Positions 15,724-26,986 of a stretch of DNA of 64,000 bases are shown piece by piece. Location: NCBI RefSeq assembly GCF_009762795.1, contig NZ_CP046400.1, positions 3,015,501-3,079,500 of the forward strand, in the 5' to 3' direction. The notes beneath the pieces are model-generated. The model searched no databases. It was not told the DNA's origin and worked only from the letters and a program-made list of their open reading frames with translations. This stretch comes from Pseudodesulfovibrio cashew (GTDB taxonomy: Bacteria; Desulfobacterota; Desulfovibrionia; Desulfovibrionales; Desulfovibrionaceae). Position numbers and translations under genes: made by a program. The stretch's first letter is position 1. Each line of letters begins with the position of its first letter.

Positions 15724-18021
15724 ATGGAATCCAGAACGCTTCAGGTATTGGAATTTCCCAAAATACTCAGGGTGTTGTCCGGCATGGCCGTTTCCGAGGC
15801 CGGTGCCGCAGCCTGTCTTGAGTTGCGTCCTTTCGACAATTTGGACGAGGTGCGTCGTGAAGGGGAGATATTCCGCCAGGCTGCCGCCTGGGTAGGCGAA
15901 TCCGGCATCGCCATGCGTTCGTTTCCTCCCTTGGACGGGCTTTTTCTTTTTTTGGAGAGGCAGAACGGTGTTCTTGACCAGGACGGCCTCTTCGCTCTTA
16001 AGCAGGCACTGGAGATAGCCCGCATCTCCCGGGATTCCCTCATGCAATACGAGGACAGAGGATGGGACGTCCTGCGGGAGAAACTGTTTGCCTATACCTG
16101 GCCGGTCAAGACCGTTTCCGCCATCGGTCGTTGCCTCGATCCGGAAGGGCGCATCAAGGACGAAAGTTCGCCCGGTCTCATGGATGTGCGCCAGGAAATC
16201 CGGTCCATCCACCAGCGGTGTACAAAACGGGTCAAGGATTTCGTCCAGCAGGAGAATCTCGGACAAGCCCTTCAGGACGAGTTCATGACTATCTCGTCCG
16301 ACCGTTATGTTCTGCCGCTCAAGGTGAATTTCAAGAACAAGACCAAGGGCATCATCCACGATTACTCCCAGACCGGCGAGACTTGTTATTTCGAGCCCAT
16401 GTTCCTGGTGGAGACCAACAACCGGCTTCAGGAACTCAAGCGGGAAGAGCGCGAGGAGGAGTACAAGGTACTTGACTACCTGACCGGTCTTGTCCGGCAG
16501 GAGCAGGAGGATCTGTATGAAGCCTATGCCGGGCTGGTCGCTCTGGATGTGCTCATGGCCAAGATCTCCATGGCCGCAGGCTTCGACGGCCTTGCCATTG
16601 AAGTGGTGCCGGACGGAAGCCCCAGACTGATTAAAGCTCGTCATCCCTTGCTCGCTCTGGCCGATGATTCGGTCCAGGCCGTAGATATTGAGTTGCTTGA
16701 AGGACAGAAGGCGCTGGTTGTCAGCGGCGGTAACGCAGGAGGAAAGACCGTCTGCCTCAAAACTGTGGGCCTCATTGGGCTCATGGCGTTTACCGGGCTG
16801 CCGGTGCCTGCTGCCGAAGGGAGCGTCCTGCCGTTCTGGAATGATGTTTTCGTTGTCATGGGCGATGAGCAGTCTCTGGAGGAGAACGTCTCCACTTTCA
16901 CGGCGCAGATCCAGTACCTCAAGCGCGTCTGGGGCAGGGTCGACGAACACTCCCTTTTCATTCTCGACGAGTTTGGCGCGGGCACGGACCCGACCCAGGG
17001 TGCAGCCCTGGCCCAGGCGGTCATTGATTCCCTGGTGGAAAAAAACGCGACCACATTTATCGCTACGCATTTTCCGGCCCTTAAGGCCTATGCCATGGCT
17101 GCCGATTCCGTCAGGGCGGCCAGCGTGCTTTTCGACCCCTCCACCAAGAGGCCGCTGTACAAGCTGGCCTACGACCAGGTGGGCGCATCCATCGCTCTGG
17201 ACGTGGCCCGAGAGCATGGCCTGCCCACCATGATCCTCGAGCGGGCCGAGAAGTACCTCCTGCTCGACGGTTCCGACACGTCCGCCGTTCTCGACCGGCT
17301 CAATACCATGGCGGTCAAACGGGAAAACGAGCTGGAGGAGTTGGAGGCGGAGCGGGCCAAGCTTGAGAAGAAGAGGGCTGGTCTCGAAAAGCGTTTCGAG
17401 CAGGATCGGACGCGCCTTCTGGATGAGATCCAGACCCAGGCCCAGGATTTGGTCCGGCAGTGGAAAGCGGATAAGTTGGGGCGTAAGGAAGCGCGCAGGA
17501 AATTGGCCGAGGTGCGGCAGCGGACAGAGGCCCTTGCACCGAAAAAACAGGAAGTTGCCGTATTTTCCTTTCAGGATATTGTCCCCGGCATGAAAGTGTC
17601 GTATCCGGCATGGAACAAGTCGGGCACCGTACTGGAAATAAATGCCCGGAAAAAGCAGGCCAAAGTGGACATCGGCGGTGTGGCCATGTGGATCAAGGCC
17701 GATCAGTTGGCTGCTGCCGGCAAGGAGAAGTCCTTTGCTCCGAGCGGGCAGAAGACGAAAGCTGTCGCTCCGTCGGACCTGGCGGTGGAAGTTGATCTGC
17801 GCGGCGAACGTGCGGATATGGCGCTGTCAAGACTGGAACGAGCTCTGGACGACGCTTTGCGCAAGGGGGCAGGGAGGTTGGAGATCGTGCATGGGCGCGG
17901 CACGGGCGCGTTGCGCCGAGAGGTGCATGAGTTTCTCAAGCACTATCCCGCCGTTGCGGAATTTTCCCTCGCCGATGAGGAACACGGCGGGGACGGCATG
18001 ACCGAAGTAACGCTCAAGTAG
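15724..18021 (+). CDS. mutS2: MutS2 endonuclease/ATPase with Smr domain
   Basis: 765 residues. The N-terminus (RTLQVLEFPKILRVLSG) matches the MutS2 start, so ATG 15724 is preferred although no clear ribosome binding site precedes it. A clamp-like region is followed by the MutS ATPase with Walker A GGNAGGKT near 335-342, the DEFGAGTDPTQG and FIATHFPALKAYA blocks, a coiled coil (about 530-600) and a C-terminal Smr nuclease domain from about 687 with HGRGTGALR. MutS2 proteins suppress homologous recombination and rescue collided ribosomes; they do not act in mismatch repair. True mutS is at 59251-61881. Confidence 0.95.
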   Translation: MESRTLQVLEFPKILRVLSGMAVSEAGAAACLELRPFDNLDEVRREGEIFRQAAAWVGESGIAMRSFPPLDGLFLFLERQNGVLDQDGLFALKQALEIARISRDSLMQYEDRGWDVLREKLFAYTWPVKTVSAIGRCLDPEGRIKDESSPGLMDVRQEIRSIHQRCTKRVKDFVQQENLGQALQDEFMTISSDRYVLPLKVNFKNKTKGIIHDYSQTGETCYFEPMFLVETNNRLQELKREEREEEYKVLDYLTGLVRQEQEDLYEAYAGLVALDVLMAKISMAAGFDGLAIEVVPDGSPRLIKARHPLLALADDSVQAVDIELLEGQKALVVSGGNAGGKTVCLKTVGLIGLMAFTGLPVPAAEGSVLPFWNDVFVVMGDEQSLEENVSTFTAQIQYLKRVWGRVDEHSLFILDEFGAGTDPTQGAALAQAVIDSLVEKNATTFIATHFPALKAYAMAADSVRAASVLFDPSTKRPLYKLAYDQVGASIALDVAREHGLPTMILERAEKYLLLDGSDTSAVLDRLNTMAVKRENELEELEAERAKLEKKRAGLEKRFEQDRTRLLDEIQTQAQDLVRQWKADKLGRKEARRKLAEVRQRTEALAPKKQEVAVFSFQDIVPGMKVSYPAWNKSGTVLEINARKKQAKVDIGGVAMWIKADQLAAAGKEKSFAPSGQKTKAVAPSDLAVEVDLRGERADMALSRLERALDDALRKGAGRLEIVHGRGTGALRREVHEFLKHYPAVAEFSLADEEHGGDGMTEVTLK

Positions 18022-18035
18022 CCGGGAGGCGCGTT

Positions 18036-19776
18036 TTGGATAGAAGTGCTGTGGAGGCCGTGAAGGCCCGCATCAGCATCGCGGACGTGGTTCGCCGGTA
18101 TGTGGACCTGAAACCGGTTTCCGGCCGGTTCATGGCCGCGTGTCCGTTCCATCAGGAGACCAAGCCCTCCATGTCGGTGAACGACGATGAGGGGTTTTTC
18201 TACTGCTTCGGTTGTCAGGCGTCCGGGGACGTCATTGATTTCTATTCGCGCATCAACGGCCTGGATTTTCGCGAGGCGCTGGAGCAACTCGCGGCGGAAG
18301 CGGGTATTGAACTGGGCAACGTGCCGCACGATCCACATGCTGCCGAGCGCAAGGCGCTGAAGCAGAAGCTTCTGGATATGCACGGCGAGGCCAATGATTT
18401 TTTCCAGCGCAACCTCCGCATGCAGGCGGGAGAGGGGGCCCGGCGCTACCTTGAAGGACGCGGCATGTCCCCGGAGATGATCAGCCGGTTCGGGTTGGGT
18501 TACAGTCCGGACGATTGGCATGGCTTGGACAATTTTCTGCGGACAAAAGGGCGGACACCGGAGGACGGTGTGATTGCCGGACTTTTGTCAAAGAATGAAA
18601 AAGGTAATATTTATGACCGGTTCAGAAGTAGACTGATCTTCCCGATCCAAAATTTATCGGGAAAGGTCATTGCTTTTGGCGGCAGAATAATTACAGATGG
18701 AGAACCCAAGTATTTAAACAGCTCGGATACACCTATTTACAAGAAGGGCGACCACTTGTACGGGTTGAATCTGGCACGGTCCACCATGACTCGTACAAAG
18801 CGGGCCATCCTGACCGAAGGATACATGGATGTCATATCGCTCCATCAGTTCGGCTACACCGATTCCTGCGGCGTTTTGGGCACTGCCCTGACTCCGGAGC
18901 AGGTAAAACGGTTGGCTGGCTTTTGCTCGCGCATCGATCTGATTTTCGATGGCGACGGAGCGGGACGCAAAGCGGCACTCAAATCGAGCAGGATGATTCT
19001 CCTGCAGGGGGTCGCTTGCAAGGTTGTTCTCATGCCCGATGGCGAGGACGTCGATAGCCTGTTGCAGCAACAGGGCACGGAGGGGGTGGAAGCCTGCATG
19101 GCCAATGCCCCTGACGGATTGCAGTTTTGTATGAACACCCTGCGCGCGGAGTTTGCGCCCAGGGATATTATGGCGTGGGCCAAGAGTTTTCTATCGGATC
19201 TGTCCGATGCCTCCCTGCGGGCATACTATTTGCCACGCATTGCAGGCGGGTTGGGCTTGTCCGAGGCTGATTTCAGGCGCGATGCAGGTGTTTCTGGACC
19301 GCCGCGCAATACCATTTCCCAGCCTCGACAACAGGCGAGACCCGCCGGAATTCCCGGGCAGTGCGCGGTAGGCAAGGAAGATAAGGACGACCGGTATTTT
19401 TTGAAGTTTCCCATCCAGTATCCGGACTATATTCCGGCTCTGGTGGAGAGGGGATTCGGACGCATACTCGGTACCGAGTGGGCAGTGGCGCTATGGAATA
19501 AACTTGTGAATGCGCAACAGGGCCAGATAATGAGCCTGTTGAATGACCAGGAAAAAAGTTTTTACATCCGGTGCCGCGAGGAAGTGCGTCAATCCGTCCT
19601 TTCGGGACACGAATTACTGTGCGAGTGGGAGCATATTTGCAAGAAAATTGCGGATGGACAGGAAAAATCAAGCAGAAGACAGCTCAAAGAGGCTTTGCGG
19701 CAGGCGCAATTGAGCGGCGACAGACAGCGCATGAACGAATGCTTCCGGGCCTTGGAAGAATCTCTCAGGAGGGACG

Positions 19777-19790
<14 letters not shown>
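18036..19790 (+). CDS. dnaG: DNA primase
   Basis: 584 residues. The zinc ribbon has C36, H39, C57 and C60 (CPFH...CFGC). The RNA-polymerase domain shows [19 protein letters not shown] blocks and [16 protein letters not shown], and the Toprim fold shows [15 protein letters not shown] and [11 protein letters not shown]. It makes RNA primers for replication and recruits DnaB through its C-terminus, which here is divergent (about 430-584). The start is TTG 18036 with GGGAGG upstream. It overlaps rpoD by 14 bases, so the two are translationally linked. Confidence 0.96.
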
Positions 19791-21525
<1,735 letters not shown>

Positions 21526-21532
21526 ATCATCC

Positions 21533-21566
21533 AAAAGGCCGGGAGAACATTCTCCCGGCCTTTTTT
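21533..21566 (+). terminator. intrinsic terminator after rpoD
   Basis: AAAAGGCCGGGAGA and TCTCCCGGCCTTTT pair over 14 bases around ACAT, ending in a T run. Confidence 0.97.
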
Positions 21567-21593
21567 CTTGCCCTGTTCGCACCGGGAGAAATC

Positions 21594-22544
21594 ATGGAAT
21601 CCGCCTTTTACGTTTTGCTCCTTCCGGCGCTTGCCGTATTCCTCGACGCTCGATTGGGCGATCCGCACCACTTTCCACACCCTGTTCGTTTCATCGGCAA
21701 AGGGCTGGATTCGTTTGAATACCTTGCTCGTAAAATTGGCCGAAATCTTCATTTAGCCGGATTCCTGGCCCTGGTTCTTTTTCCTTTGGCAGCATGGGGA
21801 CTGGTGGCCTGGCTGATGGTCATTCCCTATGTCGGTTTTCTGATTGGCCTTTATTTCGCCTATGCGGGGCTTGCTCTTGGGTGCCTTCTGCGGGAATGCC
21901 GGGAAGTGGCCAGTAAAATCGATCGTGGGGACCTTTCTGGTGCTCGCATGGCCCTTTCCATGCTGGTCAGTCGCGATACCGATGCCCTGGATGAGCAGGG
22001 CATTCGCCGGACCCTGGCTGAGACCCTGAGCGAGAACCTGAATGACGGGTTCGTGGCCCCCTTGTTCTATCTCGTTCTGCTGGGACCGGGAGGTATGTGG
22101 GCTTACAAGACGGTCTCAACCATGGATTCCATGTGGGGATACAAAACCGAGGCCTATCGCAAACTCGGCTTTGCCGCAGCCAAGACCGACGACATCCTTG
22201 CCTATGTTCCGGCCCGGATTACAGCCTGGTTGCTCCTGTCGGTGGGGAAGGGCAGAGGCCTGGATGCCGATACGGCCAGGCGTTGTTTCAGGAAGGATGC
22301 AGCGAAGATGGAGAGCCCCAATGCTGGCTGGCCCATGGCAGCGGCAGCCTGGCTGCTCCAGGGGCAGATGGGAGGGGCAACAGTGTATTTCGGGAAGGTA
22401 AAGGAAAAACCAGTGCTTGGCCCCGAAGGAAAGCTCTGGGATGCGAGCATGATCCGCAAACTCATTGCCGTTTGTCAGGCGACTGGATATCGGGCCGCCT
22501 GGATTTTCATCCTTCTTTTCGGGGGGATTCAAACGGCATTCTAG
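21594..22544 (+). CDS. cbiB: adenosylcobinamide-phosphate synthase
   Basis: A 316-residue membrane protein with five or so hydrophobic segments. Family blocks are DARLGDPHHFPHPVRFIG near the N-terminus, SRDTDALDEQGIRRTLAETLSENLNDGFVAPLFY in the middle and TMDSMWGYKTEAYRKLGFAAAKTDD. CbiB (CobD in the aerobic naming) attaches the aminopropanol side chain to adenosylcobyric acid in vitamin B12 synthesis. Desulfovibrio uses B12 in methyl transfer and SAM-dependent reactions. It stands alone between the rpoD terminator and a convergent histidine kinase, with GGGAGA before ATG 21594. Confidence 0.94.
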   Translation: MESAFYVLLLPALAVFLDARLGDPHHFPHPVRFIGKGLDSFEYLARKIGRNLHLAGFLALVLFPLAAWGLVAWLMVIPYVGFLIGLYFAYAGLALGCLLRECREVASKIDRGDLSGARMALSMLVSRDTDALDEQGIRRTLAETLSENLNDGFVAPLFYLVLLGPGGMWAYKTVSTMDSMWGYKTEAYRKLGFAAAKTDDILAYVPARITAWLLLSVGKGRGLDADTARRCFRKDAAKMESPNAGWPMAAAAWLLQGQMGGATVYFGKVKEKPVLGPEGKLWDASMIRKLIAVCQATGYRAAWIFILLFGGIQTAF

Positions 22545-22583
22545 AGTGTGCTGCAATAATATTGTTGCTGACAGTACACGCCT

Positions 22584-23765
22584 CTAGCGTGAAACAGCAA
22601 TGGAGCCGGGAAGATGGATGTGGAAGGTCGTGCCTTCGTCCACCTCTGACTCGACTCTGATTCGGCCACCATAGTGCTCGACGATTTCCTTGCAGATGGC
22701 CAGTCCCAGGCCGGTCCCCAAAAACTTGCCGCCCATGGTGTCGCCGTTGCGGACAACATAGAATTTGTCAAAGATATTCACTAGGCTCTCTTCGGGAATC
22801 CCATGGCCCGTGTCCGAAACTGACAGATGGAATCCATTCGTTTCCGAGGCGATGCTCAATCGGATCATTCCCTGCTCGGTGAATTTGAAGGCATTACTGA
22901 TCAGGTTGACAAGCATTTGTGTGACCTGGTCTGCGTCGACGCGAATGGCAGGCAGACCTTCCTCAAGGCTGGAAACGAACATTACGTCATCGGTTTCCAG
23001 GAATAGGCCTTCGACTGCAGCGGTCGATGCTTCAAGAATTTGTTCAAAGGAAACATCCTGGTCCTTCCATTCGAGTTGGCCGGATTCAATTTTCGCCAAA
23101 TCCAGAACATTGTTGATCAGGCGGGTTAGTCTTCCACATTCCTTGCTGACGATGGTCAGATTGGTTGCGAGTTTCTCCTTTGTTTTTCGAAAGACTTCCG
23201 CGTCAGATTTGTATTCCAATGACGCGATTTGTTTCCGCTGTAATTGAGTGAATCCAAAAATGGACGTCAGTGGTGTGCGGAGTTCATGCGAGACCAGGGA
23301 AAGAAAGTCCGATTTGAGTTGATCCGCCTTCTGAGCCTCTACCCGAATGGTTATTTCACGCTGCAATCGATCATTCGCTTCCAGCAGACGGCTTTGTTCC
23401 TCTTCAAGCTGCCGGTTCTTCTGCAGCAACCTTTCATTGGTTTCATCCAGTGCCGTGAACATCCATTTCTGTATGGTGATGCCCATCAGAACGAAGATCG
23501 CGCCAAAAAAGAAGATGACAGCAACGAAGAGAGAGCTGGCAAATTCAATTCTCTCGAGAAAAAGAAAAAAGACGGCAAGATAACCAAGGAAAAAGAACAC
23601 CATGAAGAATTGGTGGGACAGGATCAGAACCTTGGTCCGACGGGAAGTCGCTTTACTTTTCTTGCGAATGGCCTCGACTGTATGACGGTGGCTGCCGATG
23701 TTCACCAACATCAGCGCAGCTCCGAAGAGAATCAAGGCGCTCGAGAGAAGTGATACCCAACTCAT
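22584..23765 (-). CDS. membrane sensor histidine kinase
   Basis: 393 residues from ATG 23765 (GGAGA upstream). Three hydrophobic segments lie at about 3-23, 46-70 and 76-96, followed by a coiled coil (about 105-150). The DHp domain has the phosphorylated H160 in LVSHELRTPLTSIFGF, and the HATPase domain has the N box NLISNAFKFTEQG, G1 SDTGHGIPEES and G2 GTGLGLAICKEIVEHYGG. There is no PAS, HAMP or receiver domain, and no response regulator gene is next to it, so it is an orphan whose signal probably enters through the membrane segments. It is convergent with cbiB. Confidence 0.93.
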   Translation of the reverse strand: MSWVSLLSSALILFGAALMLVNIGSHRHTVEAIRKKSKATSRRTKVLILSHQFFMVFFFLGYLAVFFLFLERIEFASSLFVAVIFFFGAIFVLMGITIQKWMFTALDETNERLLQKNRQLEEEQSRLLEANDRLQREITIRVEAQKADQLKSDFLSLVSHELRTPLTSIFGFTQLQRKQIASLEYKSDAEVFRKTKEKLATNLTIVSKECGRLTRLINNVLDLAKIESGQLEWKDQDVSFEQILEASTAAVEGLFLETDDVMFVSSLEEGLPAIRVDADQVTQMLVNLISNAFKFTEQGMIRLSIASETNGFHLSVSDTGHGIPEESLVNIFDKFYVVRNGDTMGGKFLGTGLGLAICKEIVEHYGGRIRVESEVDEGTTFHIHLPGSIAVSR

Positions 23766-23847
23766 CCATTCTCCATGAGAATATTTATTTATGCAGATGG
23801 GGCTATTATCCGTTGCCCGTATAAAAGGCAAGGATGGCGTTTTAAAC

Positions 23848-23875
23848 GCAAAGGGCTCCCGGAGGAGCCCTTTGT
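23848..23875 (-). terminator. intrinsic terminator after proC
   Basis: AAAGGGCTCC and GGAGCCCTTT pair around CGGA (about 23850-23873), just downstream of the proC stop on the minus strand, with a moderate T-rich tail. Confidence 0.8.
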
Positions 23876-23876
23876 T

Positions 23877-24677
23877 TTATTCGCCTAATTCAATACTTCG
23901 CAAATAGGATTCGAAGACTCCGTCAATGATGTTCCCGCGTATGGCGGTTCGATCGAAGTGTTGCAGGGCTCGAATGGTAGTGCCTCCCGGCGAGGTGACC
24001 ATTTCTCGCAACTGCGTCACCGGGAACTCGCTCTGGTCCGCCAGCTTGGCCGAGCCGAGGAAGAGTCCCTTGACCATCTGTGTCGCCTGGGGGCGAGTGA
24101 GCCCTAGGGCAACACCGGATTCGATGAGGGCCTCCATGAAGTAGAAGACGTAGGCCGGGCCGGAGCCGATGACGCCGGTGAAGGCATCAAAGAGTTTTTC
24201 CGGCAGCACATGAGTCTGGCCGATGCCCTCCAGAAGGGAGGGAACCGTCGTCTTCATGTCGTCGGTCAAGTCCTTGTCGTCAAGACAGATGGCGGACACG
24301 GATTCGCCGACCAGGGCAGGGGTATTGGGCATGACGCGAACAATCGGGCAAAGGCCGTCGGTCCAATCTTTGAAAACGGCCACATTCAGGCCGGCGCAGA
24401 TGGAGATCAGGCATTTTTTGGCGTTCAACTCGGAGGTGATTTCTTTCACCACCGGCTCGGCATGCTGCGGTTTGATGGCCAGGACGATGTAGTCACAGGC
24501 TTTGACCAGATCTACAGCGGTTTCCTGGGCCACGACACCACACTCTTTGCCGAGCTTGGTGACCATGCCCATGTTGAGATCGAAGCCGTGCAGCTCGACC
24601 GAATCACGGGAAGCAAGGCCGCGAATGATGGCCCCGCCCATGTTACCTACGCCGATGAACCCGATTTTCTTAGTCAT
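23877..24677 (-). CDS. proC: pyrroline-5-carboxylate reductase
   Basis: 266 residues with the N-terminal NAD(P) fold IGFIGVGNMGGAIIRGL, the central RVMPNTPALVGES block and the C-terminal signature VTSPGGTTIRALQHFDR. It reduces pyrroline-5-carboxylate to proline. The ATG at 24677 overlaps the ndk stop in TAATG, so it is translated directly after ndk. Confidence 0.97.
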   Translation of the reverse strand: MTKKIGFIGVGNMGGAIIRGLASRDSVELHGFDLNMGMVTKLGKECGVVAQETAVDLVKACDYIVLAIKPQHAEPVVKEITSELNAKKCLISICAGLNVAVFKDWTDGLCPIVRVMPNTPALVGESVSAICLDDKDLTDDMKTTVPSLLEGIGQTHVLPEKLFDAFTGVIGSGPAYVFYFMEALIESGVALGLTRPQATQMVKGLFLGSAKLADQSEFPVTQLREMVTSPGGTTIRALQHFDRTAIRGNIIDGVFESYLRSIELGE

Positions 24678-25099
24678 TATCCCACCAATTCGTTCTCGTT
24701 GAAGAAGTAAGCCACCTCGGTCTTGGCGGTGTCGGGACCGTCGGAACCGTGGCAGGAGTTGTTCTGGATATCCTGGCCGTATGCTGCGCGGATGGTGCCT
24801 TCTTCGGCATCGGCCGGATTGGTGGCGCCCATCAGCTTGCGGTAGGCTTCAATGGCGTTTTCGCCTTCCAGGCAGGAGACGACCACCGGGCCGGAAATCA
24901 TGTAGTCCACCAGTTCGCCGAAGAAGGGGCGTTCCTTGTGAACGGCGTAGAAACCTTCGGCCTTGGCGCGGTCCATGTGGATCATCTTCATGCCTTTGAT
25001 TTTCAGGCCGGAGTCGGTGATCATTTTCAGGATTTCGGCGATCAGGCCGCGTTCGACAGCATCGGGTTTGATGATGGAAAAGGTTTGTTCAATAGCCAT
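24677..25099 (-). CDS. ndk: nucleoside diphosphate kinase
   Basis: 140 residues from ATG 25099 (TTGGAGG upstream). [13 protein letters not shown] and the active-site block [20 protein letters not shown] are present, with the phosphorylated histidine in CHGSD. Ndk balances nucleoside triphosphates by a ping-pong phosphotransfer. A Cys precedes the catalytic His where many family members have Val, a minor variation. The stop overlaps the proC start. Confidence 0.96.
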   Translation of the reverse strand: MAIEQTFSIIKPDAVERGLIAEILKMITDSGLKIKGMKMIHMDRAKAEGFYAVHKERPFFGELVDYMISGPVVVSCLEGENAIEAYRKLMGATNPADAEEGTIRAAYGQDIQNNSCHGSDGPDTAKTEVAYFFNENELVG

Positions 25100-25174
25100 G
25101 TGTACCTCCAATTCTTGTCTCGTATACCTATCGGCAGTTTTTTGCCAGTTAAACAGAAGCTGCCCGGAAAACAG

Positions 25175-25969
25175 CTAACACAACAGCATGCGGTCAGAGA
25201 TCTCCGCCTCACCACGCAGTTCCGAGAACCGCAGCAGAAGGTCTTCGACCTTGAGATTTTTCTTCTCCTCCCCGGAGATGTCCATGACGATCTCACCGCG
25301 GTGGAACATGACCAGCCGATTGCCCATGGTAATGGCCTGGTTCATATTATGGGTGACCATCAGCGCGGTCAGATTCTGCGAAGAGACGATTTCCTCGGTC
25401 AGGTCGAGGATCATGCCACCGGTCTTGGGGTCCAGGGCGGCTGTATGCTCGTCCAGGAGCAGCAGATTGGGGCGGACCAGGGTGGCCATGAGCATAGTCA
25501 GGGCTTGGCGCTGGCCACCGGAAAGCAGTCCGGTGAGCGTCTTGAGGCGGTCCTCCAGCCCGAGCTTGAGCACAGAGAGCTTTTCCTTGAAGAAAAGTCG
25601 GTCTTTCTTTTTGACCCCGAGTCCCAAGCCGCGGCGCTGACCGCGTTTAATGGCCATGGCCAGATTCTGCTCAATGGTCGCTCCGGCGCAGGTGCCGAGA
25701 AGGGGGTCCTGGAACACCCGCCCTATGAGCTTGGCACGACGGAATTCGGTCCATCGCGTGATGTCCTCATTCTCCAGCACGATGCGTCCCTCATCCAGCG
25801 GAAAGGTGCCTGCCAGGGCGTTGAGGAAGGTGGACTTGCCTGCGCCGTTGGAACCGATAATGGTGATGAAATCGCCATCCTTGACCTCGAGGTTGACGCC
25901 GTTCAACGCCTTCACCTCGTTGACGTCCCCTCTGTTGAACGCCTTGGTGATGTTGGAGATGCTGATCAT
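25175..25969 (-). CDS. ABC transporter ATP-binding protein (TrpZ-like)
   Basis: 264 residues with Walker A IGSNGAGKST, Q-loop VFQDPLLGTCAGATIEQN, the ABC signature LSGGQRQAL and Walker B LLLLDEHTAALDP, followed by the H-loop VTHNM. The sequence and its partners match the family annotated as tryptophan/tyrosine-type or uncharacterised ABC_sub_bind importers (TrpXYZ). It overlaps the permease gene by four bases. It is the last gene of the three-gene unit. Confidence 0.92.
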   Translation of the reverse strand: MISISNITKAFNRGDVNEVKALNGVNLEVKDGDFITIIGSNGAGKSTFLNALAGTFPLDEGRIVLENEDITRWTEFRRAKLIGRVFQDPLLGTCAGATIEQNLAMAIKRGQRRGLGLGVKKKDRLFFKEKLSVLKLGLEDRLKTLTGLLSGGQRQALTMLMATLVRPNLLLLDEHTAALDPKTGGMILDLTEEIVSSQNLTALMVTHNMNQAITMGNRLVMFHRGEIVMDISGEEKKNLKVEDLLLRFSELRGEAEISDRMLLC

Positions 25970-26865
25970 GACGCGCTCCTGGGCAGGAATTTACGTTTGA
26001 CCCTGGGCATGACCAGCGCGGTGACGACAAGCAGGGCGGTGATGAGATTCAGGTCGCTGGGCGTAAACGAAAACTCGCCGAGCTTGAGCCCGAGGGCCAG
26101 GGCGATGGCTATGCGATACAGGACGGAGCCCAGCAGTGCTGCGATGAGCGCCCGGGTAATGGTTTTGTCTCCGAATACCGTTTCGCCGATGATGACAGAG
26201 GCGAGTCCTGCGATGATGGTGCCCACACCCATGTTCACATCCGCAGCTCCCTGATTCTGTGCGACCAGGGAACCGGAGATGGCGACCAGGGCATTGGAGA
26301 GGCCCACGCCAAAGATGATGACGCTGTCCGTGTTGACACCCTGGCTTGTGATCATCTGCTTGTTGTCGCCGGTGGCCAGGAAGGCCAGGCCCTGCTCGGT
26401 GTGCAGGAACCAGATGAGCACTGCCACGGCCAGGATGCAGATAATCAGGAAAAGGAAGGGAGTCGAAAGGTATGCAGCCCACCCTGTGGATTCGATGAAC
26501 CAATCGACAACCGTGTCCTGGCCGAGCAGGGTCATGTTCGGCCTGCCCATGATCCGCAGGTTGATGGAATACAGGGAGATCATTGTCAAAATGGACGCAA
26601 GCAGGTGAAGGATCTTGAATTTAGTATTCAAAACCCCGGTCATGGCTCCGGCGAGGAAACCCGCTCCCGCGGACAGGAGGATGGCGAGAGCCGGGGAATA
26701 TCCTGCGGAGATGCACACTGCGGTTACGGAGGCGCCGAGAGGCAGGCTACCGTCAACCGTGAGATCCGGGAAATCCAGCACCCGGAAGGTGATGTAGACG
26801 CCAATGACCATCAGGCCATAGGCGAATCCCATCTCAAGTGCACCAAACAGAGCGTATGTAGTCAT
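25966..26865 (-). CDS. ABC transporter permease (TrpY-like)
   Basis: 299 residues with about eight or nine hydrophobic segments. The blocks RVLDFPDLTVDGSLPLGASVTA and SNALVAISGSLVAQNQGAADVNMGVGTIIAGLASVIIG are typical of branched-chain-type permeases that go with ABC_sub_bind receptors. A single permease subunit would form a homodimer. It lies between the receptor gene, from which it is separated by a hairpin, and the ATPase gene. Confidence 0.92.
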   Translation of the reverse strand: MTTYALFGALEMGFAYGLMVIGVYITFRVLDFPDLTVDGSLPLGASVTAVCISAGYSPALAILLSAGAGFLAGAMTGVLNTKFKILHLLASILTMISLYSINLRIMGRPNMTLLGQDTVVDWFIESTGWAAYLSTPFLFLIICILAVAVLIWFLHTEQGLAFLATGDNKQMITSQGVNTDSVIIFGVGLSNALVAISGSLVAQNQGAADVNMGVGTIIAGLASVIIGETVFGDKTITRALIAALLGSVLYRIAIALALGLKLGEFSFTPSDLNLITALLVVTALVMPRVKRKFLPRSAS

Positions 26866-26920
26866 TACTTAATCCTGATTCAAATTCTTCGGACCGAACG
26901 GCCCTCGCAAAACAAAGGGA

Positions 26921-26946
26921 AAGGCGCGTTGTGAACAACGCGCCTT
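26921..26946 (-). terminator. intercistronic hairpin between receptor and permease genes
   Basis: AAGGCGCGTTG and CAACGCGCCTT pair over 11 bases around TGAA. The tail on the minus strand is T-rich but interrupted (TTTCCCTTTGTTTTG), so it probably reduces rather than abolishes readthrough, giving more receptor than permease. Confidence 0.8.
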
Positions 26947-26986
26947 GTATACTGATTGGGAGGAATACGCAAATGGGCCTGTGTGG

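Noticed and set aside
22545-22583. Hairpin GCAATAAT/ATTGTTGC between cbiB and the histidine kinase as a terminator
   Set aside because: The stem is AT-rich with no loop and no T run, so it is too weak to call.
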